Shown piece after piece: positions 1 through 12,400 of a stretch of DNA of 26,620 nucleotides. The notes under the pieces are model-generated. The model worked only from the letters and a program-made list of their open reading frames with translations, searched no databases and was not told where the DNA came from. Position numbers and translations under genes: made by a program. Position 1 is the stretch's first letter. Each line of letters starts with the position of its first letter. The stretch lies in assembly GCA_001949185.1 (NCBI GenBank), contig BDGG01000001.1, forward strand, positions 7,920,165 to 7,946,784, given 5' to 3'. Source of the DNA: Ramazzottius varieornatus. Its lineage: Eukaryota; Tardigrada; Eutardigrada; Parachela; Ramazzottiidae.

Positions 1-612
1 CCTCAGTATGACTATCACGCCAATCATGGTAGGAAAGCTTCAGATAGCTTTGAAGGGGAAAGTTAACACCAACGTCCAGTGGTTGGTATGTACCAGTCAC
101 GCCAGCTGGAATAAAAACTTGACGGATTCCCATCTCGTTAAGTAGGAAGTCACTTTCAATCTTGCCGTGAGCAGGAGCCCGATCACGGATCAAAAAACTA
201 CCAGGACGGCAGTTCTCCAATGTTTCCGCCAGCCAGAAGCGATCCGAATTCCATCAGCCCGAGGCATTACTGTAGACTTTGATATTTTCTGGAACGACTA
301 GCTTGTTCAGGATACGTGGTGACAGCCTGCCAGTTTTCTTATAACCCTTGAGGATTATCGTCGCTGGAAATTTTGTGCCGTCGGCGCAAACGGTAAGCGT
401 CGCGGTGAGACAATCGGGATCGCTCGGTGGCTGGATTACTCTTACTTGCTTCACGCCAACTGGGGATAGTGTTTTCTTGTACGTATTTTGAAGCTTCACT
501 GACGTCTGATCCATATTCATTAACTTGAAATACGGCGTTTCCAGAACTGTTACGATCTCTTCAATCCGCCACAGAAAGCTCTCCTCTGATTTCCACAAAC
601 AACCTAGGATTA
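1..612 (-). pseudogene. Decayed pogo/Tigger-like (DDE_1) transposase fragment
   Basis: Read on the - strand, this encodes the catalytic core of a pogo/Tigger-type (POGK-like, DDE_1 family) transposase. Visible in order are NMDQTSV (first catalytic Asp), ADGTKFPATIILKG, DRAPAH (second Asp) and YQPLDVGVNFPFK (third acidic position, here Asp). The frame is broken by a TGA at 254-256. It is broken again near 40-44, where the read hits a TGA and the similarity continues in another frame as SYHDWRDSHTE up to the window edge. An in-frame stop lies just above the upstream limit, and no N-terminal DNA-binding domain is visible. The element is therefore truncated, disabled and cut by the window start. 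The family call is solid; subfamily is not resolved. Confidence 0.85.
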
Positions 613-621
613 AGTTTCACA

Positions 622-641
622 TATTTGTGACGTCACAAATA
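622..641. repeat. 20-bp perfect palindrome with a TGACGTCA core
   Basis: TATTTGTGACGTCACAAATA is its own reverse complement. It lies just outside the upstream edge of the decayed transposase, so it may belong to the end of that transposon. The centre TGACGTCA also equals the CRE/ATF consensus. Neither role is shown by the sequence alone. Confidence 0.6.
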
Positions 642-1844
642 ATTTTCAGAACATGGACAACTGTCCACATTACGTCATTCACTATCTAACGTCATGAAGG
701 AAACGACATTATTATTACATACCACGTCATCCTCAGTCTGCGTTGTCTTGCGGCCAACTTTAGTGATTGGTCGCGATACGATCCTGAATCGTTTCTTCCA
801 CTTCGTCACCTAACCTAATGAGCCCTTGAATCCTTCGATCTTTATCTGGGAGGCAGCAGCAAGGAAAAAGATGGAAATTAGCCATTTTTGCCGTTCCGCA
901 GCTAAAATCAAGGCGCTACAGAACGTGAGGTAACTCGGCGTCAGTGTTGCTCCAATATGACTTTTTCGACTCTAATTGCAATTACGATTAACCGGAATAT
1001 TTCGGGCGGCAGCAATTTCAATTATGTGAGACTTAGGTCAGCTGAATTAGCAATTAAAGTCAATTGGAATTCATCTCGCAACAGCAATTGAAATTATTTC
1101 TATTATTGCGGTTCACTTTTTAGATCCGAATGTTCCCGGAATATTGTGTTCTAAAGTGACTTGGGTCTATCGTTTCATGAGCGTGGAACGGATGTCGGAC
1201 GTTTACCTCAAAACATGTTGTATTCAAGGTGTTGAACACGGATGCGCGAATGCAAACAAGTATTGTAATGTTTCCTGAAGCCTCGCGCGTACGTCGTCAT
1301 ACACACGAAACATCCCTTGGGGTGTTGGTAGGGAAAACTATTGGGATTCGGGACCGGGGTTGAACTTCGCGTGTACATCGATGAACCGCGCATGATTCGC
1401 AAAACAAAACTTTAAGCCTCGTGCGTTTTTCCGTCGTGCGATATGCACATAAGCACACATGTTCGCCCAATCAAGCGCCAAAGACACCAGAAACTCCAAT
1501 ACTTGGTACACGCATGTGCGTTTTACCGCGCTTTAGGGCGCAAATTCAATAATTTGAATAGCCATACTCTTCATTTGAATTACCAAGTATGATTTCTTCC
1601 GTTTTCGGAATTCTAATACAATTGTAATTAATATTAGAATTGTCCAGCCTGGGATTCCCAATTCCGATTGTCATATCGGAATTCAAAAACGGTCGTTTTT
1701 GGCTATTTTCAGTTATGATGTTGTAATGATCGGCGCAACACTGAGAAGCGTGCGAAGACGTCCAAGTTTCAGACCGCAAATCGATAACCTTTTCCCCATA
1801 CCTTAGCTCTACAATCTTAGCTCTACATGAGCTCTACACGAAGC
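642..1844. other. Intergenic DNA, no gene seen
   Basis: No convincing coding exon on either strand. The segment contains AT-rich patches at about 960-1110 and 1540-1700 with repeated CAATT/AATTG words and a small hairpin (arms ATTCTAATA / TATTAGAAT near 1610-1642). At about 1804-1848 there are four copies of AGCTCTAC in a row with 4-6 bp spacers. It reads as old repeat debris. Confidence 0.5.
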
Positions 1845-2364
1845 TCTACGAGGTAAAGGACATGGAGTTTTCCAGTGGAAAATTCGGACATGGAAATTTC
1901 CAAACTGCGGTGTAGGGTGGCACCACAATATCTGACTGTTTTGTCACGTGACGTCTTACAGACTTAGTGCAACCGCAGCTAAGATCTGTGGCACGGTAAC
2001 GAATAGTCAGAGGCTTTGTAGAGCATCCATTAATCATTTATTTTATCTTAGGAGTTGACCAGAACGGAGATGTGACGTCTTGGCGTAAGTCTCCGTAAAA
2101 GACTTACAAGCGCCTCCTCAGGCCTACGTTTTATTTCTTGTCCAGGCTCTTTGACATTGGATTTTATCCTGTCTCCTGCAGACCTTCCTTTCTCACCTTT
2201 GCACCGTCAAATGACTCGGAAGCGGCTTGGCTATGATCAGAAAGACTTTCTCTATTGACTGAGTTACCGTACGACGCAATCTGACCAGCAGCTACGTTAA
2301 AACAACCTGGAAATTTTCATGTTCGAAATTCTCACTGGAAAACTCCCTGTCCTTTAGCTCGTAC
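1845..2364. mobile_element. Inverted-repeat element (foldback/MITE-like), ~520 bp
   Basis: The left arm at about 1845-1904 and the right arm at about 2306-2364 are inverted copies over roughly 60 bp. Shared blocks in the same order include TAAAGGACA, GGAGTTTTCCAGTG, a CGGACATGGAAA / CGAACATGAAAA block, and ATTTCCA. I estimate about 80% identity by eye. The interior has no coding frame. ACGAAG flanks both ends and could be a short target duplication, but the exact termini are uncertain. It is probably an old non-autonomous DNA transposon; superfamily not assigned. Confidence 0.6.
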
Positions 2365-3286
2365 ACGAAGAAAGTGCTTGTGTTATTGTAATGAATTTGC
2401 AGTTGGGAACACATCACTACAGTCGCAGTGAGCTTACGGGAATACAATAAACCAACCAAATTTGATTACGAGATGCAAGCACTCTCTTCATTGTAGCAAC
2501 TGACTGATGAGGGGGAGGCTGGGCTTAACTTGTACTGTACATGATGCAAGCTTTATGGCCAAGTGAAAACAGAAACCAACACTAATCGAAATGGACTGAG
2601 CCACGGATTCTGACGTAAAATGTGGTCTCTCTGTTAGACTCGAGCCAGTAATGCTACCAAAGTTTTCTTTGCTGAATGCTAATGGTTCTCTTTCTCTATC
2701 TCGCGCGCCGCTTTTACTTCGGATTCTCTCTTCTGCTTCCCCAGTTTCTCTCATGAGACTCATCCATCCATGCTCTGTCTATCATAACGCTGACGAGAAC
2801 GTCGGAAAGGAGGGAGGCAGGAGCGGCGTGATATCATAATATGTCTCCGCTACGGTAAATTGTCTACAGGTTTTGCTTGGAGTTTGAAGAAGGGGACAAA
2901 GTTGAGCCAAAGTTTGTATGCTGAGAGGAATTTTATCCATCCATCAAGCCGATGATCAAGGCACCATTGTACCCTCAACGTTACGGTCCTGTGCACTGAC
3001 AAGTGAGTCCAAGTGACAAGAATAGCTGTGAGGATTTGTCATCCACATCGGAATGATTGGATATCCATTAGGTAAGCGCTTGCCACGACTTGTTTCTCTC
3101 CTGCGCAACTTGATGGAATCATCCTCACCAATGGTACACGTTTTCAGCTTCCATGTATTGATATTTTCAGTCATTTTTTCTTTTAATATCAGGATGCCCT
3201 GAGATTCGCCGACCGGAAGTATTGTGAATTCATCGACTGGAATATCTTCTGTGGAAATAGCTCTTTGAATATTCTCGCCGTTCGTC
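2365..3286. other. Presumed 5' flank / 5' UTR of the FARP gene
   Basis: This holds the sequence upstream of the FARP start codon. I see no TATA box or other promoter motif that I would defend. A 110-codon open frame runs on the - strand from 3288 down to 2956, with its ATG overlapping the FARP ATG. It has no recognisable family and is treated under rejected items. An upstream noncoding FARP exon could lie here or outside the window. Confidence 0.35.
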
Positions 3287-3469
3287 ATGGTTGTTTCGGC
3301 GGTTTCACCCCCATCGCAAAATCGAGGAGGAGGGAATGCTAGTGGGACGATGAGTCTTTCGCGTCAGGCCTCGTCTTCACAGCCATCAACAGCCGCGCAT
3401 AATTCCAGCAAAACCGTCAACTGTCGCGTGGAATTCTTGGATAATCAGCATACCATCTTTCGCGTTCCA
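3287..3469 (+). CDS. Farp: Farp coding exon 1: N terminus and start of FERM F1 lobe
   Basis: Codes for residues 1-61, phase 0. The first ~43 residues are Ser/Gln/Pro-rich and probably disordered. From about [11 protein letters not shown] onward it matches the first strands of the FERM ubiquitin-like lobe. The donor is CCA|GTAAGC. The junction with exon 2 aligns with the vertebrate F1 lobe without a gap (FRVP then [12 protein letters not shown]), so no exon is missing in the 4.4-kb intron that follows. Confidence 0.85.
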
Positions 3470-6400
3470 GTAAGCGCCACATTGCTTTGTTATATTATAA
3501 GACCACCCAAATTTCGTGAACGTGCTGTTTTATGGTCATGGGTCAAGAATACTCTGTTCGATAGAGGTTCATGTTGGGAAGACTTGAGTAAAAGATGCAG
3601 AGAGAAAAAGGAATGCCAAACTGTAGCACCCGGACTAACTAGCGCGGCACAGGCGGTGTGTGTTCGAACTAAGTGCGCCACTTGAAGCGAGGCAGCGTAA
3701 GAGCAATTTTGCCTCGTTGAAATAGCACACCCAGGTGAAGTGACGCAGGATGAGGCTTTTCTTTTCACCGGTTCTGCCGGATTGCTTTCGCTTTGCTTTT
3801 TCGTCTTTTTGTTATTCTACGCGAGAAACGAGGTTAATCTTCAATTTTTTCGGTGTCATCTGGCTTGGCGCCAGGATAGTGGAAATTTTATGCGGTTGTG
3901 TGACAAGACTGATAACAGTGAAGCCGTGAAACGTATCAATTATGCGTTTCGAAGAGGCTGAATACTTCATTACGCACTCCAGGTTCGACAAGACAAGGCA
4001 TCAACCGGTTTTTCCGTCTCCAGCCGCGTAAGCCAATAATTGAACGCTGTTGTACCTCATTCACGCTTTCAGTTCCTTCTTATAGGCTTGTCATAAAGTC
4101 TCCGACAGCAAGTCAAAGGACGGAAGTTTCGTACAGGGGAGCTCAACAAACAAGTTCGAACAGATCGTGCTTTTGTGAGTGGCGCATGTCACGGACCATC
4201 AGTAACGAAAGCGTGCGCCACTTGGGAAAACAACCTGGTCGATTTTGTTCGCCAAGCTCCCATACATGCGGATCTTTGAAGTCGTTTTGGTTCTTTTACT
4301 TTCTAGGTGAAATATTGGCGGAACAGTCAGTGGATGATGAAGGGGCTCGTGCTTTGAATGTAGGGTTGTGTGCTAGTCAAAATGCCATGTTGAATATTTG
4401 CGTATCAATGGGGCGAGTTTTTCCAGATGTGCTGACAGCACGCAAAATAACTGTGGACGATGGCAGCAATCTTTTCAGCTCTCGGCCTTCCACCATCGGA
4501 TGCAGACAGCTCAGGGAGGGTAAAGTCAACAGTGTTTTTAGAATTTGGGGCTAGCTGGGGCTGAAGACTAGCGTTAGAGTATATCGATTTTTAATTTGTC
4601 TTGGCAATTTCTGGCAGCCGAGTGGCAAAGAGGCCACATGTCAGCTGGCGCATATCCCGTCCCGTCGATCGTCCTCCAGCACATTCACTCTTTTAGCCTC
4701 GCTGTACTCATACCAAAGATCTCTAGAGTTAGTTGGTGCCGTTGAGCAACATCACTCCTCGCCTGACTGACTGAAGGACGCAACTGTAGTACTCACTCTC
4801 ATTCCGCAGCATATTTAGATAGTCTTTTGCAGGCACCACTATTCATTTATGCCAAAAGCTACCGAATGGGTTACTCAGTCTAAACTCTTTTTCCGGTCCA
4901 GACTCTCAACTGACAGAGTAGCGCGATCGGCAGAAAAAAATCCATATCGAACTTATCGTACTCTTACGCAACTACGTAAAATTATCTCACTCTTTCTTCC
5001 CTACCAGATTATAGTTTTCATTCCAAGTGCGCCAGTCAAAGAGTGCAGGCAGACTTTTTACAACCCCGAAGAAATGGCGCATGCAGAGGCTCGGGACTAT
5101 GTAAAGTAAATTTCGGTGGACTGTTTTACGCGGTCGTCGAACAGTAGTAACTGTTCGACAACAAGGCTGAATTGAATATGCATAGTGAGTGATCGCAGAT
5201 TAAAATGTCTGGAAATAAACGTCAGCGATCTTGTCGCGGGCTTTCAACTGGGTGTACTTGGGTACGTCAGATTACGAGAAGTACTCGATCGTAAAGTTTT
5301 TTCCGAGAGGCAATGAAGTGAAATGGAAAGGCTCATGTAACGTACTTTGGTGTGCGAGGCTGCGCGGATCCAAGGACGCAGTGAAATCTGATCGAACCAG
5401 GAAGAAAAAACCCCATCACGCAGCGCGATGGTTGTAAGGTTTACCGCTGCCTTCCTCCTACTCGCAGGACTTCCTCGACGAGGACGTAATCTTCTTTCCT
5501 ACATGTATGGCAGTTTGATTTGATGCACGTACGGAGTTTTACGGATCTTCGGAGACTCGTTTCACCGAAGCAGTATTCTCTGAACACAGAAAGATTTTTT
5601 TCGCAGTGTCTGGAGACATTCGTCTCTAGACTTTCTGGACGATGCCAGCAGAAACGGATGCTCGAAGAGGAGGGACCTTTTAGTAGAAACAGAGTGGTAA
5701 TTTTTCAGCCTGGATTTTCGAAATGTAACTGTGTTAATTTGACAGCATGACAGTATGCTAAGTTGCATGTTTGTTCAGATATCGAGGTTGCTGTATAACA
5801 GACTTTTCGATTGACACTTGATGCCGTCTCTGCAGGCTGTTCTCCAGGAAGAGTTTTCGCATTGCAGCTGACCAGAACACACACATAGCCTCGGTTCTAT
5901 TTTGGACTGGTCGAATTTCCCCTGACCCCGATCAACAAACGCACAAAAGGCTCAAACCAATAACTAAATCCACAAAAAGAAGTCAAATTAGAAGAAACTC
6001 TTTCAGACAGTTTTGACTTGGTTCTCGACTGGTCAAGAACTACGTTGTGGAAAATGTTTTAATGTTTGGATGGGCTGAGGATCTAGAAATTTAACTTCCC
6101 ACCCCAGTGAGTCCACGAATGATCGTCTGCCTTGTTCAACTTTCTGACAAGACAGTCTTATCCATATTAGAAAGCTTTTCATACCGAAATGTAATGATCT
6201 TTGATGAGCACAGTGGCAAGTCATCAGAGCAAGACAGATCTTGTTTTATGATTGGTAACAAGGACTATAACGATGAAAATACTATAAAGAGGGTTCTCTG
6301 GTAGTTGGAAATATCAGATGAACTCTTACAAGGACCTCTTTCGAATAATTATCCACCAAGACCCGACAGTCAAGGTTCAGGAAAGTTCCGCATGCGTCGA

Positions 6401-9400
6401 TGAAGCAAGTCTAATGAAATTGCTTGTCTTCACTCTGCCAGACTTCTCCCGGCGTTTCCCAGAGGAAATCCCGATGTGTTTGCGGCCGAATGATTAAGGA
6501 ACCTTTTTATCTGACACCCGCACGTATCGATTTTTATTCGCGGAAGTTTTTGCCTTGTATTGTGGGGAGGAGGTGATAGTTGAAACTGTGATGCGCTTCA
6601 TGATGGCGAACAAATTATGATGGCATGTGCGTGACAGTTTAGCGGAAGGCATCGCAAAAGTGATATCAGGAGTGAAACAGCTGTTAAGCCCCAAGGCTAC
6701 TCTTGAATAGCTCTGAATAGATACTCTTCAACATCGTTTCGTATCAAAGGCCGAACATTGATTTCACGCGCCATTATCGCCCAATGTCGCTTTTGATTTG
6801 AACATCAGAAAGTGAGCCTTTCAGAGGCTGACCAGTATTGACCACTTGTTCAGTTCACTTGATGGTTCGCCATAATCCGACTATGGCGGGCAGAACAGTT
6901 TAGTTCACCAGCGCTGGGATGGCTTGGCGGCAACACAATCTAGTTGTTGAACCGGAGGTGGGCGGTTCGGTCTAGCCGGAAGTTACCATTTTGTTCCGTA
7001 TCTTGATACAAATTTCGTTTCTACCGTGCAGCAAGTCGGTAACTTGATTTGAAGCATTCTCATGTGCATGGGTTTTTGCGAGAGTTGGAAAACATTATCC
7101 CTTCCATTTGCTTTTTGGTAGCAATGCAATTAACTAACAAAGCCATGATGCGTGTTGACAACCCAAGCGAACCGACACAGCTGTGAAAGCCTGGATCTGG
7201 AAGAGTTTTTTTGTAGGCCTATAGTTGAGTAATTGCGGGTTGTTTGAAGAGAAGGCCGCATTGCGGGGAATGGTTTGGTCTGTTGAGGAAAAATTGCATT
7301 TGTGTGTTGGGTATAATTGTGGGGATAGAGTGTCGGCTGTGTTTGGTGGCCCTAAATATGATTATATGGGTGTTCTTGTATTCTCTGTCCTGCTGGCTGT
7401 TCGCAAAACTATTTTGGGTACAACGGAGAAGGATATCGGCGTTAACACACTGGATATCAAATGGATAAGGGCCTGTCGTTCCGTAACCGTATCGACCGCC
7501 TCTCCCGCGGTCATCGATTAGAAGCGAAGGAAGACAGAGCTCCGGTTTTTTCGAGGCGATCTTCCCTTCTAGACCCACAGGAAAGCGAGGGATTTAGGAA
7601 TCCTCGAAACTGCGCCGTTGGCTGAAGGAAAACAAAGGGAACAGGCAGGCGATCACTGCAGTAGTCAGTTCGTTCAGGGTATCAAATCAAATACTGCGTC
7701 AATCAAGTGAAGGGTCTAGAGAGGGTACTCCCGCTTCCGGTTGTAAGTTCTTGGTTCCGATCGATTAATCGGATGCTACCGACAGAGGCTTTGGACTATT
7801 ATGGCCGCTATGCAGACTACGCTCGTTCCTTGATTGATGAGAAGCCGGCTATAATCGCAGTTTTCGAAGTTCGACGTTGGATTTGAAGGCTAATGGCTCT
7901 TTGTTTGTTTTTTGCAGCCGAAAGCTCTGGGTCAGACGCTTTTCGACGAAGTATGTGGCCATCTGGGCCTGCTGGAGAGCGACTATTTCGGGTTGGAATA
8001 CCATGATGGCAGCGCCGCCGGAAACAAGGTTGGTCAACACGGATAAGTCGAAGCGTTGACGACCAGGATGTGGTTATGACAGCATTCTGGAGGCCTAATC
8101 GCCGCTACTTTACTCACTTGATTTATCTGTTATTTCTTCGTGCTTTGCAGTATTGGCTGGATTTAGAGAAGCCAGTTGGACGGCAGCTTGCTGTGCGCAT
8201 TCCATCATCCAACGTCCTCAACTTTTACTTTGGTGTCAAATTCTATACACCGGATCCTGTGCAACTGGAGGAAGAGCTAACGAGGTTCGTCCAACCGGAA
8301 ACGCAAAATTTTGCGAGCCATACTGTGATCTGTTTCAAACATGGAACGAAAAGTTCGGCTTGGTAGAGCCGAAACAACGGCCTGCCAAATTTCGATTATT
8401 TGTTGATGTCAGTCGATTGGTTGGGTTTGACCGTTGATTCGCTCAGCGGGACGCCCTGTTTATCGATTGGTTAATTTCATTAAGCGCTATAATGGTTGTT
8501 GTGACAGTGGTCAGACATCAATCTCTTATCTTTCCTTCGTTTCGTTTGTAGATATTTATATGTCCTACAAATCCGGAAGGATTTGGCCAGCGGCCTGATG
8601 CCCTGTCAAGACAGCACTGCGGCGCTGCTGGCGGCCTACGTTGTCCAAGCCGAGGAAGGCGACTATTCGCCCGACAATTACCGCGATTATACCTACTTGC
8701 TCAAGTATAAATTTCTTCCCCAGCAGGACGTCACGTTCCTCAGGTACAGTGCATCACTTCTTCCCGACTGTCAAAGTGACAAGTCAATGCATTAACAGAA
8801 GCCAAAACAACACTCGTTAGAGTCAGACGAGCTAATTCCTGTCCAATTTGTACACCATACACAAAATACAAATTTCTGTAAAGAGGGGAGAAAGTGGCTC
8901 CACTCGACCTCGTTTCCTAAAGTGGAAGGTTTTGAGCAGAAGCAATGAACCATCACACTGCTCTTTGCTGAATCGTATCGATGACTTATCTGAATGTATC
9001 GATAACTTCTATGCTGAATTTTTGTAGCCAAGTTCGTGACAGTCATGTGCAGCTTGTGGGTCAATCACCAGCGGAAGCTGACATGTGAGTACCCCCACTC
9101 CTTCAGTTTGTCGCAAAGGCTAACGATGACGCGCTTCTCATTTACCTTCCAGGAACTTTCTGGAGACGGCCAGACGATGTGAGATGTACGGGATCAAGCT
9201 GCACGCAGCCAACGTAAGTGCTAACTTGGACGTGGGCAGACGACTTGAAGCAGGTTGTTGTTTTAAGTGGCGCACGTCTCCAGTGTTATTGGATGAAATC
9301 ATGCATCACTTGGAAGATTGTTCTATCGGGCGGCGCACGTTTCCTGTTTCATCACGGATGGCGTGCGTCACTTGGAGAACGATCTGGCTCACATTGTATG

Positions 9401-12400
9401 CCCACGTTCCAGCGTCTGGGTAGTGTCCGACTGTGAAATGGGCCCTAGAGGCTTGCTGGCAAGTCGGTCAGCCTTTGATCACTTGGACCATCAATTGATA
9501 GAGTCCTTTGGCCAAGCCTGTCATTAGGAAATGCTTCTTGACAAGTGGGAACAGTGGGAGTTAATATGTCCACCATTTCGACCGTGCTTCCCCTCCTTTC
9601 ACAGGATCACGAAGGCGTCGCGCTCAATTTGGCAGTGGCCCATATGGGCATTGTCGTCTTCCAGAACCTCGCCAAAATCAATATCTTCTCCTGGGCCAAA
9701 ATCAGAAAACTCAGCTTCAAAAGGAAGAGATTCTTGATCAAACTCCATCCAGAAGGATATGTAAGTAAATTTAGTGTGAATGCTTATTGCCAGTCTATTC
9801 ACGTCCACTAGAGCGTCTTGTCTCTGGTTATTTTTTACGGTTTTCATATCATATTTCGACAATGAAGAATACTTCGATCTTAATATCCGTTTCGTTTACT
9901 ATTCTGCACCGGAAAAAAAACCCTATGACGATCAAGATTTCTTTATACAGGGATTTTACAAGGAAACCGCCGAGTTCTACTTTGACTCGAGAAACTCCTG
10001 CAAGAACTTCTGGAAGAAATGCATCGAGCATCACGGCTTCTTCCGCTGTCCGATTGTCCAGACATTGCCTCGCTCAAAAACGAAAATATTCCCTGCTGGC
10101 TCCTCTTTCAGGTAAAAGTACTTAGTTGCTCGAGTTGAGGGCGAGTAAAGACGAAGTAACTAAGGGAAATTTCGATAGGTTTTCCGGAAGGACCCAGAAG
10201 CAGGTTCTGGAGTTCGCCAGAGATAACTACGGAAAACGACCAAGCTTCCATCGTTCTGGCACGACCTCCCGTATTCGTTCTTCCCAAAGCTGTGGCGCCT
10301 CCTTAGCAGCTACGCCGCTTTTGCCGATGGCTAGAGCTCGGGACAGCCGCTACAACACAACCGGTGGAACCAGGAGTCGTCGATCCATACAGGGCGACAA
10401 TGGCGCTTTGGCCAGATCGAAGAGCGAACCCATGGAAGTCACCGAGGTCTCCCGTTTCGTTTCCTAAATTGCTGGCTGAATGAGCGGAACTTTGCGGCTC
10501 TTGAAAGTTACTTCTTGTGATTTGTAGGTAACGAACCAGGACAGAAGCAGCGACAGCGGCAGTCGAACGCTCGAACGTGGGCATCGAACCGACATGGACT
10601 ATCAGGGGGTTAGTGGGCTTATGTAGACCAGTCTGGTGTTATCAATGCATTCTACTTACATCTACGCTAAAGTAAAAACTTGAAAGTATGAATGTGGATT
10701 TTGAATGACTGGCAACCATATAAGACGTTTCACCCGGGAAATTCTGGTTGGTCCTAATGCTCACGAATTTGAGGGTTTTCTAGCCTTCTTTTCGGTCGCG
10801 GAATTTTTCTGAAAGTTTCCGATGTAACCTGCGGCTGTTCAAATGGAAAATGCAGTGCTTAATCGTGATTTTCATGTTTTAACGAGGTTTTCTTTTGATA
10901 TTAGACAATGGCGGTCTACTCTGACGAGCACATGCCACGTGAACACCATCAGACGATGCACCACACGACCATCACGCAAATCGACCGCTACGACGAAGTG
11001 CGCCCTAACGGCCACCACATCCACGAAGTGGCCGTAACCGTCGAAGGTGAAGTAGTACCCACTCGCGTTTCTCGTGACAACACACCGCGCGTATCCACCC
11101 ACACTCTCCGTGGTGACGAAACTCAAACCTCTGAACCTTTACTCTCACATGACCGGCCGAACCTCGAACCACCACCAGCCGATGATGCTCTGGTTCGCAT
11201 TGATAGTTTAACAGGGGTTGATATAGACAAGGACATACCCTATGTCCTCTACCGCCGTCACATTCACTGGGACAAACCCGGCGGTAGTACAAACTCGGCG
11301 TCCAACACGCTGACCAAGACACCCCAAACAGGGCGCTTGGCGCGTCGTGAACAGTTCGTCAAAACCTCAGCGACGAAAGATCAAGATGGTAAATTAATCT
11401 ACTACATGGAGACACACAAAACACTGCCGGAAAGCCCACACTTGTTCACATCCACCAAACGCGTACCGACACCCCCTAACAAGTTCAGAATATTAGACTA
11501 CGTCAATAAAAAGAACCTTCCACCGGAAGGTAACTTTTCCTATGAAGACGACTCGGCCTCAGTCGACTCGATGGACCGTGAGCTGTTTGAGAATCTGAAG
11601 AAGAAGTACCTACAGCGTATGCGGGAAATCCGCGAGAAGTCACAGAGTCAGGAGTCGATTAGCTCGTCTGACTCGGCCGGGTCCTCCACTTCCGCTGACT
11701 CGTACGATACGGTCAGTCTGGAAGAACTGACCAACATGCGCAACCTCAGCCAAATGTTTGACCAAGTGTACCCGAGCGGCAACGAGAGCGCCGCCTTCAG
11801 CTCAACCACCAGTATTAACACCGTAGAATCCATGCGATCCCTCCAGCAATGGGACCCACAGACCGAGGCGGAGATACAACACATGGCCGGTGTGATCTCA
11901 GATGCTTTCGGTCGTGATGATAGTAACATACCAGACATCGAGGCCATCATTGAACCACCTGAAGGTTTCATCGAACCGCTGAAAGAGAAACACCGCAGAG
12001 AGAGTTACGAGTTGGCCATTCGTGATGGAAGGGACAGACCCTCGTTGACAGGAAGTGAAACATCGTCCTTACAACCACCCCCTGTCCCACCGAAACCTCC
12101 AAAATTAGCCGTCATGGCCAAGTTCGCCGAGTACTCGCAGTCGATGCGCAGTAGCTTCGACTTGTCCGATATGGACTTGCGGGTGTTTGACGAACGGTGT
12201 TATGGGGATATCCAACAGACCATCCGTGAAACGTGTAGCATCGGGCTGGATAGGGTGACGTCTTCCGAGAACATGTCCACGACGTCAGAAGACACGGCGG
12301 GCTTACCCGAACTCAGTCTAAAGAAGACTGCACAGCAGAAAGGGTTACTGCGGACCGTCAATGTCCAAACGGAGACGAGTTCGACGTCGAGTAGTGACAC

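Larger units (their letters stand above)
3470..7917 (+). other. Farp intron 1 (4448 nt)
   Basis: This is the largest intron; such first introns often hold enhancers, but none is demonstrated here. It contains one copy of the ~50-bp AAGTGGCGCAC hairpin repeat (4177-4223), possible single arms of it near 3671 and 5025, and a perfect 10-bp stem/4-nt loop hairpin at 5136-5159. Several chance open frames of 60-120 codons occur on both strands; none has a family signature. Confidence 0.7.
9214..9604 (+). other. Farp intron 6 with two tandem hairpin repeats
   Basis: This 391-nt intron holds two copies of the AAGTGGCGCAC hairpin repeat, about 64 bp apart in the same orientation. Nothing else is recognised. 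Confidence 0.75.

Noticed and set aside
2956-3288. A 110-codon open frame on the - strand whose ATG overlaps the Farp ATG
   Set aside because: No family motif, no splice partner, and a start that would leave both divergent genes without a 5' UTR. It is either chance or an unrecognised exon; not enough to call.
4186-4554. 122-codon + strand open frame in Farp intron 1, with an acceptor-like CTTTCTAG before [18 protein letters not shown]
   Set aside because: The stretch looks somewhat protein-like but starts inside a hairpin repeat and has no donor in a frame that fits Farp exons 1 and 2, which join without a gap.
7219-7578. Overlapping open frames of 74-119 codons on both strands in Farp intron 1
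   Set aside because: Mutually incompatible, no motif and no fitting splice sites.
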